A DNA stretch of 64,000 bases from Roseinatronobacter alkalisoli (GCF_028745735.1 NZ_JAQZSM010000018.1:1-64000), one strand, 5' to 3'; numbered from the stretch's first letter, positions 53,743 through 62,930 are shown. A program made the numbers and translations. Notes: generated from the sequence alone by a model not told the origin.

Positions 53743-54483
53743 TCAGTTCCGCCGCAGGCTTTGCTTTGGTCCGCCGGGTGCATAGGCCAGCGCGGCCACC
53801 GGTTGGCCGCCGACCACATGATCATCGATGATCTGATCCAGCGCTGTCAGTGTCACGCCGCCATAATAGGTGCCTTCGGGCCAGACCTGCACAACAGGAC
53901 CAAGCGCGCAGGGGCCAAGGCAGGATGTACGGCATGACATCATCCCCGGGGCACGACGGCGCAGTTTTTCGGCATCCTGACGTGCGCGCAACTGGTGCCA
54001 CAGCTCGGCCGCGCCTGCGTTCATGCAAGGCCCACCCGTACAGACCAGCACGCGCGCATGGTGGTCGGGCACCTGGGCGGAGTCAGCGGGCAAGGGCGCA
54101 ACCGGCACTTCGCGCAGGGGCGGCATGTTCACGCTTGCGACAATAGCAGTGGTCAGATCGCGCAGGGCGGATGACAGGGGCGGCGTCACATTGATGACCG
54201 GCGCAGGGCCGGACCGTCCTTTTGCCCAACGCTGCACAGTTCTGGCAATCGCGTTCACAGTCGCAGGTTCGGCAGGCAGGGACAGGGGCAGCACGCGGAT
54301 TTGCGGGGCCGCATCATAGGTGTCAAGCTGCGCACGCAGGGTGGGTGTGCCCTGTTCGCTGTAGGCCCAGGTCACCTGCCAGTCCGGCAGCGCAGCCGCC
54401 ACCGCGTGCGCCATTGCCTTCATGTCAACATGGGCGGGGGCCGCGATGGCCGCCTTGGCCAGCAATATCAGAACGGGTTTCAT
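53743..54483 (-). CDS. CbiX-like plus [2Fe-2S] thioredoxin-like ferredoxin fusion protein
   Basis: The protein has 246 residues. The first about 120 residues look like a CbiX (sirohydrochlorin chelatase) half-domain, but the usual GHGSR active-site start is replaced by ILLAKAA, so chelatase activity is doubtful. The second part holds Cys148-x4-Cys153 and Cys188-x3-Cys192 (VCTGGPCMNAG, SCLGPCALGPVVQVWP), the [2Fe-2S] site of thioredoxin-like ferredoxins often found in cobalamin gene clusters. ATG at 54483. It is the last gene of the riboswitch operon and could supply electrons for corrin reduction. Confidence 0.82.
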   Translation of the reverse strand: MKPVLILLAKAAIAAPAHVDMKAMAHAVAAALPDWQVTWAYSEQGTPTLRAQLDTYDAAPQIRVLPLSLPAEPATVNAIARTVQRWAKGRSGPAPVINVTPPLSSALRDLTTAIVASVNMPPLREVPVAPLPADSAQVPDHHARVLVCTGGPCMNAGAAELWHQLRARQDAEKLRRRAPGMMSCRTSCLGPCALGPVVQVWPEGTYYGGVTLTALDQIIDDHVVGGQPVAALAYAPGGPKQSLRRN

Positions 54484-54493
54484 AAATGTCCTT

Positions 54494-55270
54494 TCAGGCA
54501 GGCAATACAACAAGGGTGCCGCGCGTGGGGTGACGCTGAATCAGCGTCTCAACGCCATAGACCTGCCGGATCCGTGCCGGGGTCAGCACATCTTCCGGCC
54601 TGCCCTGCGCCACGACACGCCCCGCATCAAGCAGCGCCAGCCGGTCACAGACCATCGCGGCCAGCGTCAGGTCATGCAGCGCCGCAATCACGCTGACACC
54701 GATCTGGCGCACCAATGTCAGGAACGCCATCTGATGGCGCAGGTCCAGATGGTTCGTCGGCTCATCCAGCACCAGAAGGCGGGGTTGCTGCACCAGCGCA
54801 CGACCCAGCAGCACACGCTGCCGCTCGCCCCCGGAAAGGGTCGCAAACAGCCGCCCGGCAAAGGGCCACAGGTTCAGAAGCTGCAAGGCCGCCGCGATCT
54901 GGGCACGGTCATGGGCGCTCTCTGCGGCATGGGCGGATTGATGGGGCGCACGGCCCATGGCGATCACATCCCGCACCGTCAGCGGAAAATCGGCGGGCAT
55001 GTCCTGCAGTACCGCGCCTATGCGCTGCGCACCCCAGCGCGGGCTTTGCGCCCAAAGATCGCTGCCATCCAGCAGCACGCGCCCGATATCAGGCCGCCGC
55101 GCACGGTAGATGGTGCGCAGAAGTGTCGATTTCCCGGCACCATTCGGCCCCAGCAAGCCGACAAATTCACCCGGTCGCACCTGAAGCGACACATCATGCA
55201 CCAGCGCGCCCCCGCCAACGCGCACGCTGATCTGTTCCAGTTCCAGATGGGCGGGCGGGATAAGCGTCAT
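54494..55270 (-). CDS. FecE/BtuD-type ABC transporter ATP-binding protein (importer 2)
   Basis: The protein has 258 residues. Walker A GPNGAGKST near 40, signature LSGGERQRVLLGRAL near 146, Walker B LLVLDEPTNHLDL and the His of IAALHDLTLA are all seen. It powers the permease encoded just upstream. It overlaps that gene by four bases. Confidence 0.9.
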   Translation of the reverse strand: MTLIPPAHLELEQISVRVGGGALVHDVSLQVRPGEFVGLLGPNGAGKSTLLRTIYRARRPDIGRVLLDGSDLWAQSPRWGAQRIGAVLQDMPADFPLTVRDVIAMGRAPHQSAHAAESAHDRAQIAAALQLLNLWPFAGRLFATLSGGERQRVLLGRALVQQPRLLVLDEPTNHLDLRHQMAFLTLVRQIGVSVIAALHDLTLAAMVCDRLALLDAGRVVAQGRPEDVLTPARIRQVYGVETLIQRHPTRGTLVVLPA

Positions 55271-56424
55271 CCGCGCATATCCTTCGCGGCGCGGCGCAAA
55301 AGCCAGATGAAGAACGGCCCCCCGATCATCGCGGTGATGATGCCGACCGGCAATTCCAGCGGCGCGATGATCCAGCGTGCAATCAGATCCGCGCCAATGG
55401 CGAAACCTGCACCCAGAAGCGCCACAGCAGGCAACCCATGACGATGATCGGCCCCGACCATCAGCCGCACGATATGCGGCAGGATCAGACCGATAAAGCC
55501 GATCACCCCGGCCACCGCAACCGTAACACCCGTCAGCGCAGCGCTCAGTACAAACATGGACCGCCGGAACCCTTCGACATCCAGCCCCAGCGCCGCCGCA
55601 TTTTCATCGCCTGCCAGAAGCAGGTTCAACCGCCGAGCCTGCAGGATCAGCACCACAAGACCAAGGCAAAGCGCCAGCACCGGAACCGGCAGCAGCTTCC
55701 ATTGCGCGCTGGCAAAACTGCCCAGAGTCCAGAACAGCACCCGCGCGGCCAGTTGCGGGTCAGGCGAGGTCAGCACCAGCAGCGAAGTCAGCGCACTGAA
55801 TACTGCCGACGTTGCAACCCCCGCAAGAATCAGCCGCGTTGGCGCGATCTGCCCGCCCGTGCGCGCGATCCAGAAAACCAGAGCCAATGTCACCAACCCG
55901 CCCAGAAAGGCCGAAATATGCAGCGTGAAAACCCCGAAGGCTGCAAGCCCGAAGCGCATCGTCAGCACTGCGCCCACCGCCGCGCCTGACGACACACCAA
56001 GGATGCTTGGTCCTGCCAGCGGGTTGCGCACCAGTGCCTGAATGGTCATGCCAGCAACCGCCAGCGCCGCACCGACCGATGCCGCAAGGATCACCCGCGG
56101 CATGCGGGTTTGCAGCACGATCACTTCATGCGCGGCACGCCAGTCGCGACTGATCCAGCCATCGCCAAGAACTGCATGGGCAAGAATGCGCAGAACAGTG
56201 CCCGCAGGCACCTGCACCGACCCCAGCATAAGCCCACCCAGCGCGGCACAGATCGCAAGAACTGTATAAGCTGCCATGACCGCCCGGAACCGCGCCGCAC
56301 CGGGCGGGGCAATGGAGTGCGCGGCACCATGGCTACCCGGTCCGGGTGCCCTGCGCAGAACCGCAAGCGCATCATCTGCCTGTGTGGCCGCAGGCATGGC
56401 TTGCGATCCTGCCAAGTCTGTCAT
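55267..56424 (-). CDS. FecCD/BtuC-type ABC transporter permease (importer 2)
   Basis: This 385-residue membrane protein has about ten segments. LQTRMPRVILAASVGAALAVAGMTIQALVRNPLAGPSILGVSSGAAVGAV and GFIGLILPHIVRLMVGADHRH are the family signatures. The N-terminal about 45 residues are an unusual proline/alanine-rich cytosolic extension. It overlaps both neighbours by four bases. Confidence 0.9.
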   Translation of the reverse strand: MTDLAGSQAMPAATQADDALAVLRRAPGPGSHGAAHSIAPPGAARFRAVMAAYTVLAICAALGGLMLGSVQVPAGTVLRILAHAVLGDGWISRDWRAAHEVIVLQTRMPRVILAASVGAALAVAGMTIQALVRNPLAGPSILGVSSGAAVGAVLTMRFGLAAFGVFTLHISAFLGGLVTLALVFWIARTGGQIAPTRLILAGVATSAVFSALTSLLVLTSPDPQLAARVLFWTLGSFASAQWKLLPVPVLALCLGLVVLILQARRLNLLLAGDENAAALGLDVEGFRRSMFVLSAALTGVTVAVAGVIGFIGLILPHIVRLMVGADHRHGLPAVALLGAGFAIGADLIARWIIAPLELPVGIITAMIGGPFFIWLLRRAAKDMRG

Positions 56425-57398
56425 TGCGCGAAGCGCTCGGGGTGCAGAAGCCGCGCCAGTTCTTCCACTGCACGGACAGATGACGGGCCGGGCTGGCCTG
56501 TCGCCGAACTGACCGGGTGAAAGCGCCCTTCGCGCACGGCGGTCACATCTGCCATGGCAGGAAAACTGCTGAGCAGTTCAATCCGTGCACCCGCGATATC
56601 CGCGCGGGGATCGGCGACGACCTGTCCGGCCTCCGTCAGGGAATAGAAGACAACGATATGCGCGGGGTCACGCTCGACGATATTTTCCCATGACACTGTT
56701 CCATAGCGCATCTCAATATCGCCAAAAATATGCGCGCCGCCCGCGCGCGTGACAATCGAATGAAGCATTGTGTTGCCAAGCGCGGCACGGGGGGGCGCGT
56801 CACCACCATTATAGATGAACACATGCACAGGTTCGGCCCCGTCCAGCGCCGCATCCACAGCGTCAAGCCGGGCCTGCAACCCCTCTATCAGCGCCTCGGC
56901 ACGGTCCGGAACGCCAAAGATTGCCGCAACATCGCGCAGTTCCTGCCAGAGGTTGGAAAAGTCAAACCTGCCCAGATTGCACCCTTCTGTTGCCAGTCGT
57001 GTGGTCATGCCCAGATCATGCAACTGGTCGCGGGTGTGCCAGCGTTCGGAAAACCCGTCCGGATAGCCCGCATAGACGAAATCGGCCTCCACCTCGATCA
57101 GTTGCTCGGTTGTGGCGATCAGGGGTGACAGGACCGGGATGCGGGCGTAGCTTTCGGCGTATTCCGGGCCGATTTCCAGATTGCCCATATAGGACGTGCC
57201 GACCAAATGCTCTTGCAGCCCAAGGGCCAACATGATTTCAGTCGCGTTATTCGATAATGTCACTGCGCGTTGCGGCGGGGCCTCGAATACTGTCGTGACA
57301 TCACAATTCACATCCGTATGCGGAAAGCGGTCAAGGGCCAGCACGGGCACGGCCAGCGACGTGAATGCAGCACCGAACAGAAGGGCGCGTAAGCTCAT
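56421..57398 (-). CDS. Periplasmic binding protein for FecCD-type importer 2
   Basis: This 325-residue type III binding protein has a signal peptide ending ALA near 22. PPQRAVTLSNNATEIMLALGLQEHLVGTSYMG is the usual first lobe. A Cys pair (CDV near 31 and CNLG near 135) may form a disulfide. The ATG at 57398 overlaps the flavoenzyme stop. Being under a cobalamin riboswitch, it likely binds a corrinoid, although a metal or siderophore cannot be excluded. Confidence 0.82.
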   Translation of the reverse strand: MSLRALLFGAAFTSLAVPVLALDRFPHTDVNCDVTTVFEAPPQRAVTLSNNATEIMLALGLQEHLVGTSYMGNLEIGPEYAESYARIPVLSPLIATTEQLIEVEADFVYAGYPDGFSERWHTRDQLHDLGMTTRLATEGCNLGRFDFSNLWQELRDVAAIFGVPDRAEALIEGLQARLDAVDAALDGAEPVHVFIYNGGDAPPRAALGNTMLHSIVTRAGGAHIFGDIEMRYGTVSWENIVERDPAHIVVFYSLTEAGQVVADPRADIAGARIELLSSFPAMADVTAVREGRFHPVSSATGQPGPSSVRAVEELARLLHPERFAQ

Positions 57399-58432
57399 AG
57401 GCAGATTTCCTTTGTCATGGCGGGGGACGTCAGCGCAGGCAGAACCTGCGCCGCAAAAAGCCGCATGGCGGCGCGCGCCTGCGGAACGGGAATTGCGCCA
57501 TTGGCGCTGAAAAACGCCCGGATCGACCCTGTGTGCAACTGCGCGGATAAATCCAGAATCTGCGCAGTGCAATCATCCGGCGTGCCCGCAATGGCGTGCC
57601 CTTCCAGCATCTGGGCGCGGCTGCGCGGGACCGGGGGCGGATTGCCCGCAGCGATGGCGCGGGCCGCGCGGTTTTCATTCAGCCGATGCGTCAGCGCGTC
57701 CAGCTGCGCCAGTGCTGTGCCCCGGTCGCGGTCAATCAACACATACCGCGACAGAGAGGACGCATGTAGCGGCCCCACGCCCTGCCCATGCCGGGCCAGT
57801 GCCGCGCGATAGGGGGCGAACTGGCGCCCCTCATTGGGTTCCAGCGAATACAGCAGTGGCAGGGCGTGGCGTGCGGCAAGGTCAATATTATCCGGCGCGA
57901 CCGCCGCCATATAGACCGGGGGGTGGGGGCGTTGCACGCAGGGCGGGCCGACGGATACATTGTCAAAACGCCAGAAGGAGCCGTCATGACTGACATTGCC
58001 TTGTGTCCACGCCATGCGCAGGATGTCCAGCGCGGCGGCGAAACGCGGGCGGGCCTCATCCGGGTTCAGACCCAGCGCGCGGAACGTATCCGGGCTGGTC
58101 CCGCGCCCCACCCCCACATCCAGCCGCCCGCCCGATTGTCGGTCCAGTTGCGCCACTTGTTCTGCAAGCAGCAGCGGATGATAAAGCGGCAGCACCAGAA
58201 TGGATGTGCCAAAGCGAAGGCGTTCAGTCACAGCCAGAATCGCGGCCCCCAGCAGCAATGTGGACGGATGGGGCAGCCGATTGCGGTCGAAATGGAATTC
58301 GTTGAACCAGATCCCGCCAAACCCCAGCGCATCGGCTTCGCGCGCCAGCGCAATCAGGTCGGCATGATCACCAAGCCCCCCTTCGCGGGCAAATCCGGCA
58401 AGGTCAACGCGGATGCGCCCCGACATGTTCAT
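57395..58432 (-). CDS. LLM-class (luciferase-like) flavin-dependent monooxygenase
   Basis: The protein has 345 residues. GFGGIWFNEFHFDRNRLPHPSTLLLGAAILAVTERLRFGTSILVLPLYHPLLLAEQVAQLDRQSGGRLDVGVGRG is the TIM-barrel signature of bacterial luciferase-like enzymes, which use reduced FMN and oxygen. It is embedded in the cobalamin operon with four-base overlaps on both sides. LLM enzymes often remove side groups, so it may process an imported corrinoid or its lower ligand. This is distinct from BluB. Confidence 0.85.
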   Translation of the reverse strand: MNMSGRIRVDLAGFAREGGLGDHADLIALAREADALGFGGIWFNEFHFDRNRLPHPSTLLLGAAILAVTERLRFGTSILVLPLYHPLLLAEQVAQLDRQSGGRLDVGVGRGTSPDTFRALGLNPDEARPRFAAALDILRMAWTQGNVSHDGSFWRFDNVSVGPPCVQRPHPPVYMAAVAPDNIDLAARHALPLLYSLEPNEGRQFAPYRAALARHGQGVGPLHASSLSRYVLIDRDRGTALAQLDALTHRLNENRAARAIAAGNPPPVPRSRAQMLEGHAIAGTPDDCTAQILDLSAQLHTGSIRAFFSANGAIPVPQARAAMRLFAAQVLPALTSPAMTKEICL

Positions 58433-59199
58433 GTTGCCGCCAGCGGCAGAACAACCGGCACGCCATTCAGTTCTGTGACCATCGCATCCACCCCATAGGC
58501 CGCGCGTACTGTCGCAGGTGTCAGCGCGGCGCCCCCCGCGCCTTCGGCCAGCACGCGCCCTTGTTGCATCAGAACTGTCCGCGTCGAAAAGCGCGCCGCC
58601 ATCGACAGGTCATGGATGGCGACCAGAACGCCAATCCGCCCGGTTGCCGCCAGATCGGACAGGAAACGTAACGCGAAAAGCTGATGCCCGATATCCAGCG
58701 CGCTGGTGGGTTCATCCAGCACCAGAAGCGGCGTTTCCTGTGCCAGCGCGCGCGCCAGCATGACGCGCTGGCGTTCGCCGCCACTCAGCGCGTCCATGCT
58801 GCGAAAAGCCAGATTGTCCAGTTGCAGTTGCGCGATTGCCCATTCCGTCACCGCCAGATCGCGGCGGGCGGGACGGGTTCCCATATGCGGGGTGCGCCCC
58901 ATCAGCACTGTCTGGAATACGCTGACCGGAAACCCCTCGGGCGGGGCCTGCGGCACATAGGCGATCAGGCGCGCCCTGTCACGCGCGGCGCTGCGCATCA
59001 TGTCACGCCCTGCGCAGTGAATTTGCCCTGCGCGCAGATGGTGATAACCCAGTATCGCCTTGACCAGTGTGGACTTGCCCGCGCCATTGGGTCCGACCAG
59101 TCCCACCATTTCACCCTGTGCAACGGTGACCGACACATCGTCCAGCACTGCCCGTCCCCCTGCCGTAACCGTCAGGTTCCTTGCATCCAACGTGATCAT
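58429..59199 (-). CDS. btuD: BtuD/FecE-type ABC transporter ATP-binding protein (importer 1)
   Basis: The protein has 256 residues with Walker A GPNGAGKST near 37, signature LSGGERQRVMLARAL near 139 and Walker B LLVLDEPTSALDI. The IHDLSMAARF switch His is present. It overlaps the neighbouring genes by four bases on each side. Confidence 0.88.
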   Translation of the reverse strand: MITLDARNLTVTAGGRAVLDDVSVTVAQGEMVGLVGPNGAGKSTLVKAILGYHHLRAGQIHCAGRDMMRSAARDRARLIAYVPQAPPEGFPVSVFQTVLMGRTPHMGTRPARRDLAVTEWAIAQLQLDNLAFRSMDALSGGERQRVMLARALAQETPLLVLDEPTSALDIGHQLFALRFLSDLAATGRIGVLVAIHDLSMAARFSTRTVLMQQGRVLAEGAGGAALTPATVRAAYGVDAMVTELNGVPVVLPLAAT

Positions 59200-60332
59200 G
59201 CGTAATTCGTCCTTTGGCGCGACAGGATCAGATGCAGGAATAACGGCACCCCGACAAAGGCAACCACAATACCGACAGGAACCACGACCGGTGCGAAGGC
59301 CAGCCGCCCGATGGTGTCAGCGGCCAGCAGCAGCGCAGCCCCTGTGATTGCGGCAAAGGGCAGCAGATAGCGATGGTCACCCCCGATCATCATGCGCGCC
59401 ACATGCGGGCCGATCAGCCCGACGAAGCCTATAACCCCAAGGAAACTGATAACCGAGGCCGCAGCAACAACCGCCAGCACAATGGCCATGGCGCGCAGCC
59501 GCGCCACATGGACACCCAGCGAATGCGCAACGTCGTCCCCTGCGACCGTCAGCACGTTCAGTTTCCACGCCTGCGCCTGCATCACCGGCAGAACAACTGC
59601 CAGAACACCCGCACAGATGACCACGGCGGGCCAGCGCACGCCGTTCAAGCTGCCAAATGTCCAGTGAACCACCCTTGCAAGTTGCTGTTCGGTTGCAATG
59701 AACTGCACGGCTGCGGTCATGGCACTGAACAGATACATCAGCGCGATGCCGGTCAGGATCATCGCCTGCGGCCCCATATTGCGCCACCAACTCATTGAAA
59801 ATACTGCTGTGGCAGCGATCAGCGCGAATACAAACGCTGTCAGTGGAATGAAATAGATGCCCGCACCGGTCAGTCCGACCCCGAACATGATCGCGACCGC
59901 CGCACCGAAAGCCGCAGCAGACGACACGCCGATAGTATAGGGGCTGACCAACGGGTTGCGTGTGATGGCCTGCATCAGCACCCCCGCCACCGACAGTGCC
60001 GCCCCGGCAATCATGGCCATCACCACGCGCGGCAGGCGCAAATGCAGCAGCACCAGTTCCGACTGGGCATCAAGCGACGCACTGATCGCACCGAAACTTG
60101 CATGCGATGCGATGACGCGCAGCAGGTCGGCCATTCCGGTTTCATGGATGCCCCGCACTGTCACCGACAATGCCGCGCCCATCAGCAGCACAAAGGCACA
60201 GGCAATTATCGCCAGCCGGGTTGTCCGGCTGGCAAGATAGCGCGCGCCAAGACTGTCCGCCCCGACCGGCAGTTCCACCTGGTCCGGCGATATGCTTTGC
60301 ATCGGCGGAACTGCCGGCGTTGCGCGGGTCAT
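59196..60332 (-). CDS. btuC: BtuC/FecD-type ABC transporter permease (importer 1)
   Basis: This 378-residue protein of about ten membrane segments has LRLPRVVMAMIAGAALSVAGVLMQAITRNPLVSPYTIGVSSAAAFGAA and GFVGLIGPHVARMMIGGDHRY. ATG at 60332 overlaps the btuF stop (ATGA); a longer frame lies within btuF. The position behind a cobalamin riboswitch and btuF suggests vitamin B12 uptake. Confidence 0.88.
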   Translation of the reverse strand: MTRATPAVPPMQSISPDQVELPVGADSLGARYLASRTTRLAIIACAFVLLMGAALSVTVRGIHETGMADLLRVIASHASFGAISASLDAQSELVLLHLRLPRVVMAMIAGAALSVAGVLMQAITRNPLVSPYTIGVSSAAAFGAAVAIMFGVGLTGAGIYFIPLTAFVFALIAATAVFSMSWWRNMGPQAMILTGIALMYLFSAMTAAVQFIATEQQLARVVHWTFGSLNGVRWPAVVICAGVLAVVLPVMQAQAWKLNVLTVAGDDVAHSLGVHVARLRAMAIVLAVVAAASVISFLGVIGFVGLIGPHVARMMIGGDHRYLLPFAAITGAALLLAADTIGRLAFAPVVVPVGIVVAFVGVPLFLHLILSRQRTNYA

Positions 60333-61378
60333 GGTTGGAACTGGCCCCTGTGGGTCATGCCGGATTGATAAGGCAGGCCCTGAAACTCCTCTATCCAGAC
60401 GCGCATGGCATCTTCGGGGTCGATATCTGCAAACAGGTCCGGATGCGCCCATTTTGCGATCTGAAGCGCGCCTGTGATCTTGGACGCGCCGCCAGCCAGA
60501 TAGTAATTGACCAGATGCACATTGCCCGCGTCCCAGGCAGGTGTTGCGCGGATTTCCTCGCGGGTGGAAAGCTCGGCCCAGGCCGCCGCATAGATATCCG
60601 CCGGAATTGACTCATACGCGCCGGGCACCAATCTGAAAATCAGGTCAGGGCTGCGGCTGACCAGTTCCTCCGGGTCAATGGTGAAGGCGTTGACATTCCC
60701 GCGCGACGCCGGTTCGGCAGCGATATCGATGCTGCCAAAGACATTGAGCGCCCCACCCTGCAGCGCCATGTCATGCCAGCCAGACCCCGGCGTGACTGTG
60801 ACCAGCGGGCGCGTTTCCTCAATGTAAATGCTTGCTGGTTCTACCCCGGCAAGGCGTTCCTCCAACAAGGTCAGATACCCGGTATAGAAATCATTAAGTG
60901 CCTGCGCGCGTTCGGGCGCGTCAAACAGATCGCCCATCAATGTCACATTTTCCACATGCTTGGTCGCATCCCAGGCGGTGATAACCATGACCGGAATGCC
61001 GAATGGTTCAAGCTGCGCTGCCGCTTCTTCCCATGCGCCGTTACGCGGCAGGATGACGATATCGGGCCGGGCGGCAACAATCGCTTCGTAATTGGGCGCA
61101 GCCTGTCCGGCGCCGACAATCATGTCAGCGTTCAGTTCCGGCCAATAAGGCGGATCGCGATACGTACTCTGATCGATCCCAACAACGCGGTCCATCGCCC
61201 TTAGCGCGCGGGCGAATTCGACCCCATAGCGGTTGAAGATGACGGCGCGTTCGACAGGCAGTTGCACCGCAACATCGCGGCCCATATCGTCGATGAAAGT
61301 GGTGGTCTGCGCCTGCGCTATGGACCATGACAATGGAAGGGCAAGCAGCGCACTCAGGCACAGGGGTCTGAAGAACAT
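60329..61378 (-). CDS. btuF: BtuF-like periplasmic binding protein (importer 1)
   Basis: This 349-residue protein has a signal peptide of about 23 residues ending AQA. It carries TTFIDDMGRDVAVQLPVERAVIFNRYGVEFARAL and a C-terminal lobe with VHLVNYYLAGGASKITGALQIAKWAHPDLF. The pattern is of the FecB/BtuF family. It is the first large gene after the cobalamin riboswitch, and so is most likely a corrinoid-binding protein. Confidence 0.83.
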   Translation of the reverse strand: MFFRPLCLSALLALPLSWSIAQAQTTTFIDDMGRDVAVQLPVERAVIFNRYGVEFARALRAMDRVVGIDQSTYRDPPYWPELNADMIVGAGQAAPNYEAIVAARPDIVILPRNGAWEEAAAQLEPFGIPVMVITAWDATKHVENVTLMGDLFDAPERAQALNDFYTGYLTLLEERLAGVEPASIYIEETRPLVTVTPGSGWHDMALQGGALNVFGSIDIAAEPASRGNVNAFTIDPEELVSRSPDLIFRLVPGAYESIPADIYAAAWAELSTREEIRATPAWDAGNVHLVNYYLAGGASKITGALQIAKWAHPDLFADIDPEDAMRVWIEEFQGLPYQSGMTHRGQFQP

Positions 61379-61479
61379 CGGGAACCTCGATCAGCACAAA
61401 GCCGGGCGCGGACCAGCCGTCGGGACATCAGGGCCAGATATTGCGCGTCCAGATTGTCGGACGTGATGTCTTCTGCCAT
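61354..61479 (-). CDS. Possible small protein between riboswitch and btuF
   Basis: A frame of 41 codons starts at an ATG preceded by AAGGA with a five-base spacing, right after the riboswitch, and its end overlaps the btuF start by 25 bases. It begins MAEDITSDNLDAQYLALMSR and is rich in Arg and Cys at the end. No family was recognised. It may be a real small protein, a translated leader coupled to btuF, or chance. Confidence 0.35.
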   Translation of the reverse strand: MAEDITSDNLDAQYLALMSRRLVRARLCADRGSRCSSDPCA

Positions 61480-61521
61480 GCCATTCCTTCAGCCGGGCAC
61501 CTCGCCGGCGGTTACGGTTAT

Positions 61522-61690
61522 GCCATAGGCAGGTCTCCTGGCTCACGGCTCGAACGGTATCAGGTCCCTTCCCGGCTATGCCAGTGGCTTGACCCAAACC
61601 TTGCCGCCTACAGTTGCGAGGGCAGCTACAGATGACGGGCTACGCCCGATCCTGTATTCCCTATTAATCCGCAGATGCGGAACCTTGGCA
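61522..61690 (-). ncRNA. Cobalamin (B12) riboswitch
   Basis: Read on the minus strand the interval contains TAATAGGGAATACAGG, then GCCCTCGCAACTGTAGGC (the B12-box-adjacent core resembling CCCGCAACTGTA) and the B12 box GCCAGGAGACCTGCCTATG. These conserved elements appear in the right order and spacing for the AdoCbl riboswitch. It lies about 145 bases upstream of btuF and should repress the downstream transport operon when cobalamin is plentiful. Confidence 0.93.
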
Positions 61691-61851
61691 GCCCAAACCG
61701 TACCCGACCCGGGGGTGCCTGTCCATGCGCATTCGTGCGCGCAGATCCGGAATAGCCGGTCCCGGCATGAACTGGCGTCCACGGACAAGGCGCGTGCCTT
61801 CCGGGCCACGTTCCGCCTGAAAACATGATCCGGTGGTTCTGCGCAGCCGCT

Positions 61852-62108
61852 TCAGGCCGACACGGATTGCACCGGGCGGCAATAGCCCATTTTCAGCAAC
61901 CACATGACATGCGCGATGGCCGCTTCGTCACCGCATCCGGTCCGCGCATCCAGATGCGCGCTCAACTGCGCCAGGGATTGCGGCTTTTGTTTCAAAATGG
62001 ATAACAAGAAACGCAAGGAAGCGGCCGAATGCAGACCGGTGGCACAAAAATAGGCCGCAACGGGCCGGTTCCACGAACCGCTGAACGGCTCCGTTAACAA
62101 GATCCTGG
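61852..62108 (-). pseudogene. 3' stump of a gene cut by the IS element
   Basis: The frame runs out of the IS left end and encodes about 84 residues (LTEPFSGSWNRPVAAYFCAT, later IAHVMWLLKMGYCRPV) before its stop. It begins without a plausible start and looks like the C-terminal part of a larger protein with a winged-helix-like pattern. The family was not recognised. It lies immediately upstream of the cobalamin riboswitch on the same strand. Confidence 0.5.
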
Positions 62109-62930
62109 GGGGACTGTTGCATTAACTTTGATCGCTGATGATTGTATTTGCGCCCTTAGATTTAAGCGGCCAAGCCAAAGGGCTCGTGGACGAAGCTGAT
62201 TTCGCCACGGACACCCGGCCGCTTCGTTTGTATGTGTCCATTCTTGATTGTCCTGATCGTCTCCACCCCTGGCAGTGTCGCCTTGACACAACTCAGAGAT
62301 CGGAAGCTTTGCCGAACTCCGAGTAGCCGCTTCAGCGCGGCATGATAGCTCTCGACACGGTTGTTCAGATACTTGCGGTCGATATGGGTGATGTAGTCAA
62401 AATGCGGATCGTAGCGATGGTTTATCTCACGGATCACCTTTCGATATGTTGGTGCCTTATCTGTGCAGATTGAAACGGGGCGGTGCAGCCGCACACGTTC
62501 GAGAGCACTGTTCAGGAAAGCTTTTGCTGCCTTCGCATCGCGTCTGGCTGTGAGCCTGAAATCGAACAATTGGCCGTTGCCATCAATTGCCTGCCACAGG
62601 TAACGCCACTTACCGCCAACACGAATATAGGTTTCATCCACGTGCCAGTTCAGCCTTACGCGGCTGAGATGACGCTCGGCACGTTTGGACAGTTCCGGTC
62701 CAAACTTCTGAACCCATCAAAAGACCGTTGAGCGGTCAACATCAAGCCCTCGCTCGGCAAGCAGGTCCGTCACATCTTGGTAGGATAGTGGATACCGCAG
62801 ATACATCCGAACGGCACATAAGATGGTCACCGCAGGAAACCGGTGGCGCTTGAACGGTCGGTTGCTCGGCATATCAGCAATCCTTTCACTGCCATAATCG
62901 CCAACACCCAAGTTTAATGCAACTGTCCCC
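62109..62930. mobile_element. IS6-family insertion sequence
   Basis: The 822-base element is bounded by 17-base inverted repeats: GGGGACTGTTGCATTAA at 62109-62125 and the complement of GGGGACAGTTGCATTAA at 62914-62930, with one mismatch. The GG..CTGTTGCA end and single transposase gene are typical of IS6/IS26 relatives. The 8 bases on either side (GATCCTGG and GACGAGGA) differ, so no target duplication is seen. IS6 elements move by replicative cointegration and often leave deletions. Confidence 0.88.
62162..62872 (-). pseudogene. IS6-family transposase with an in-frame TGA
   Basis: The full-length frame of 236 codons encodes an N-terminal helix-turn-helix (YQDVTDLLAERGLDVDRSTVF), then TGA at 62717-62719, then WVQKFGPELSKRAERHL and the DDE core: WHVDETYIRVGGKWRYLW (first Asp), ICTDKAPTY (second Asp) and NNRVESYHAALKR (Glu). 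All pieces are in one frame, so a single base change (probably CGA to TGA) broke it. The two halves alone are unlikely to transpose. Confidence 0.85.

Noticed and set aside
54422-55441. A 339-codon plus-strand frame
   Set aside because: It is antisense to the ABC ATPase with intact Walker motifs and has a low-complexity Gln/Arg/His composition.
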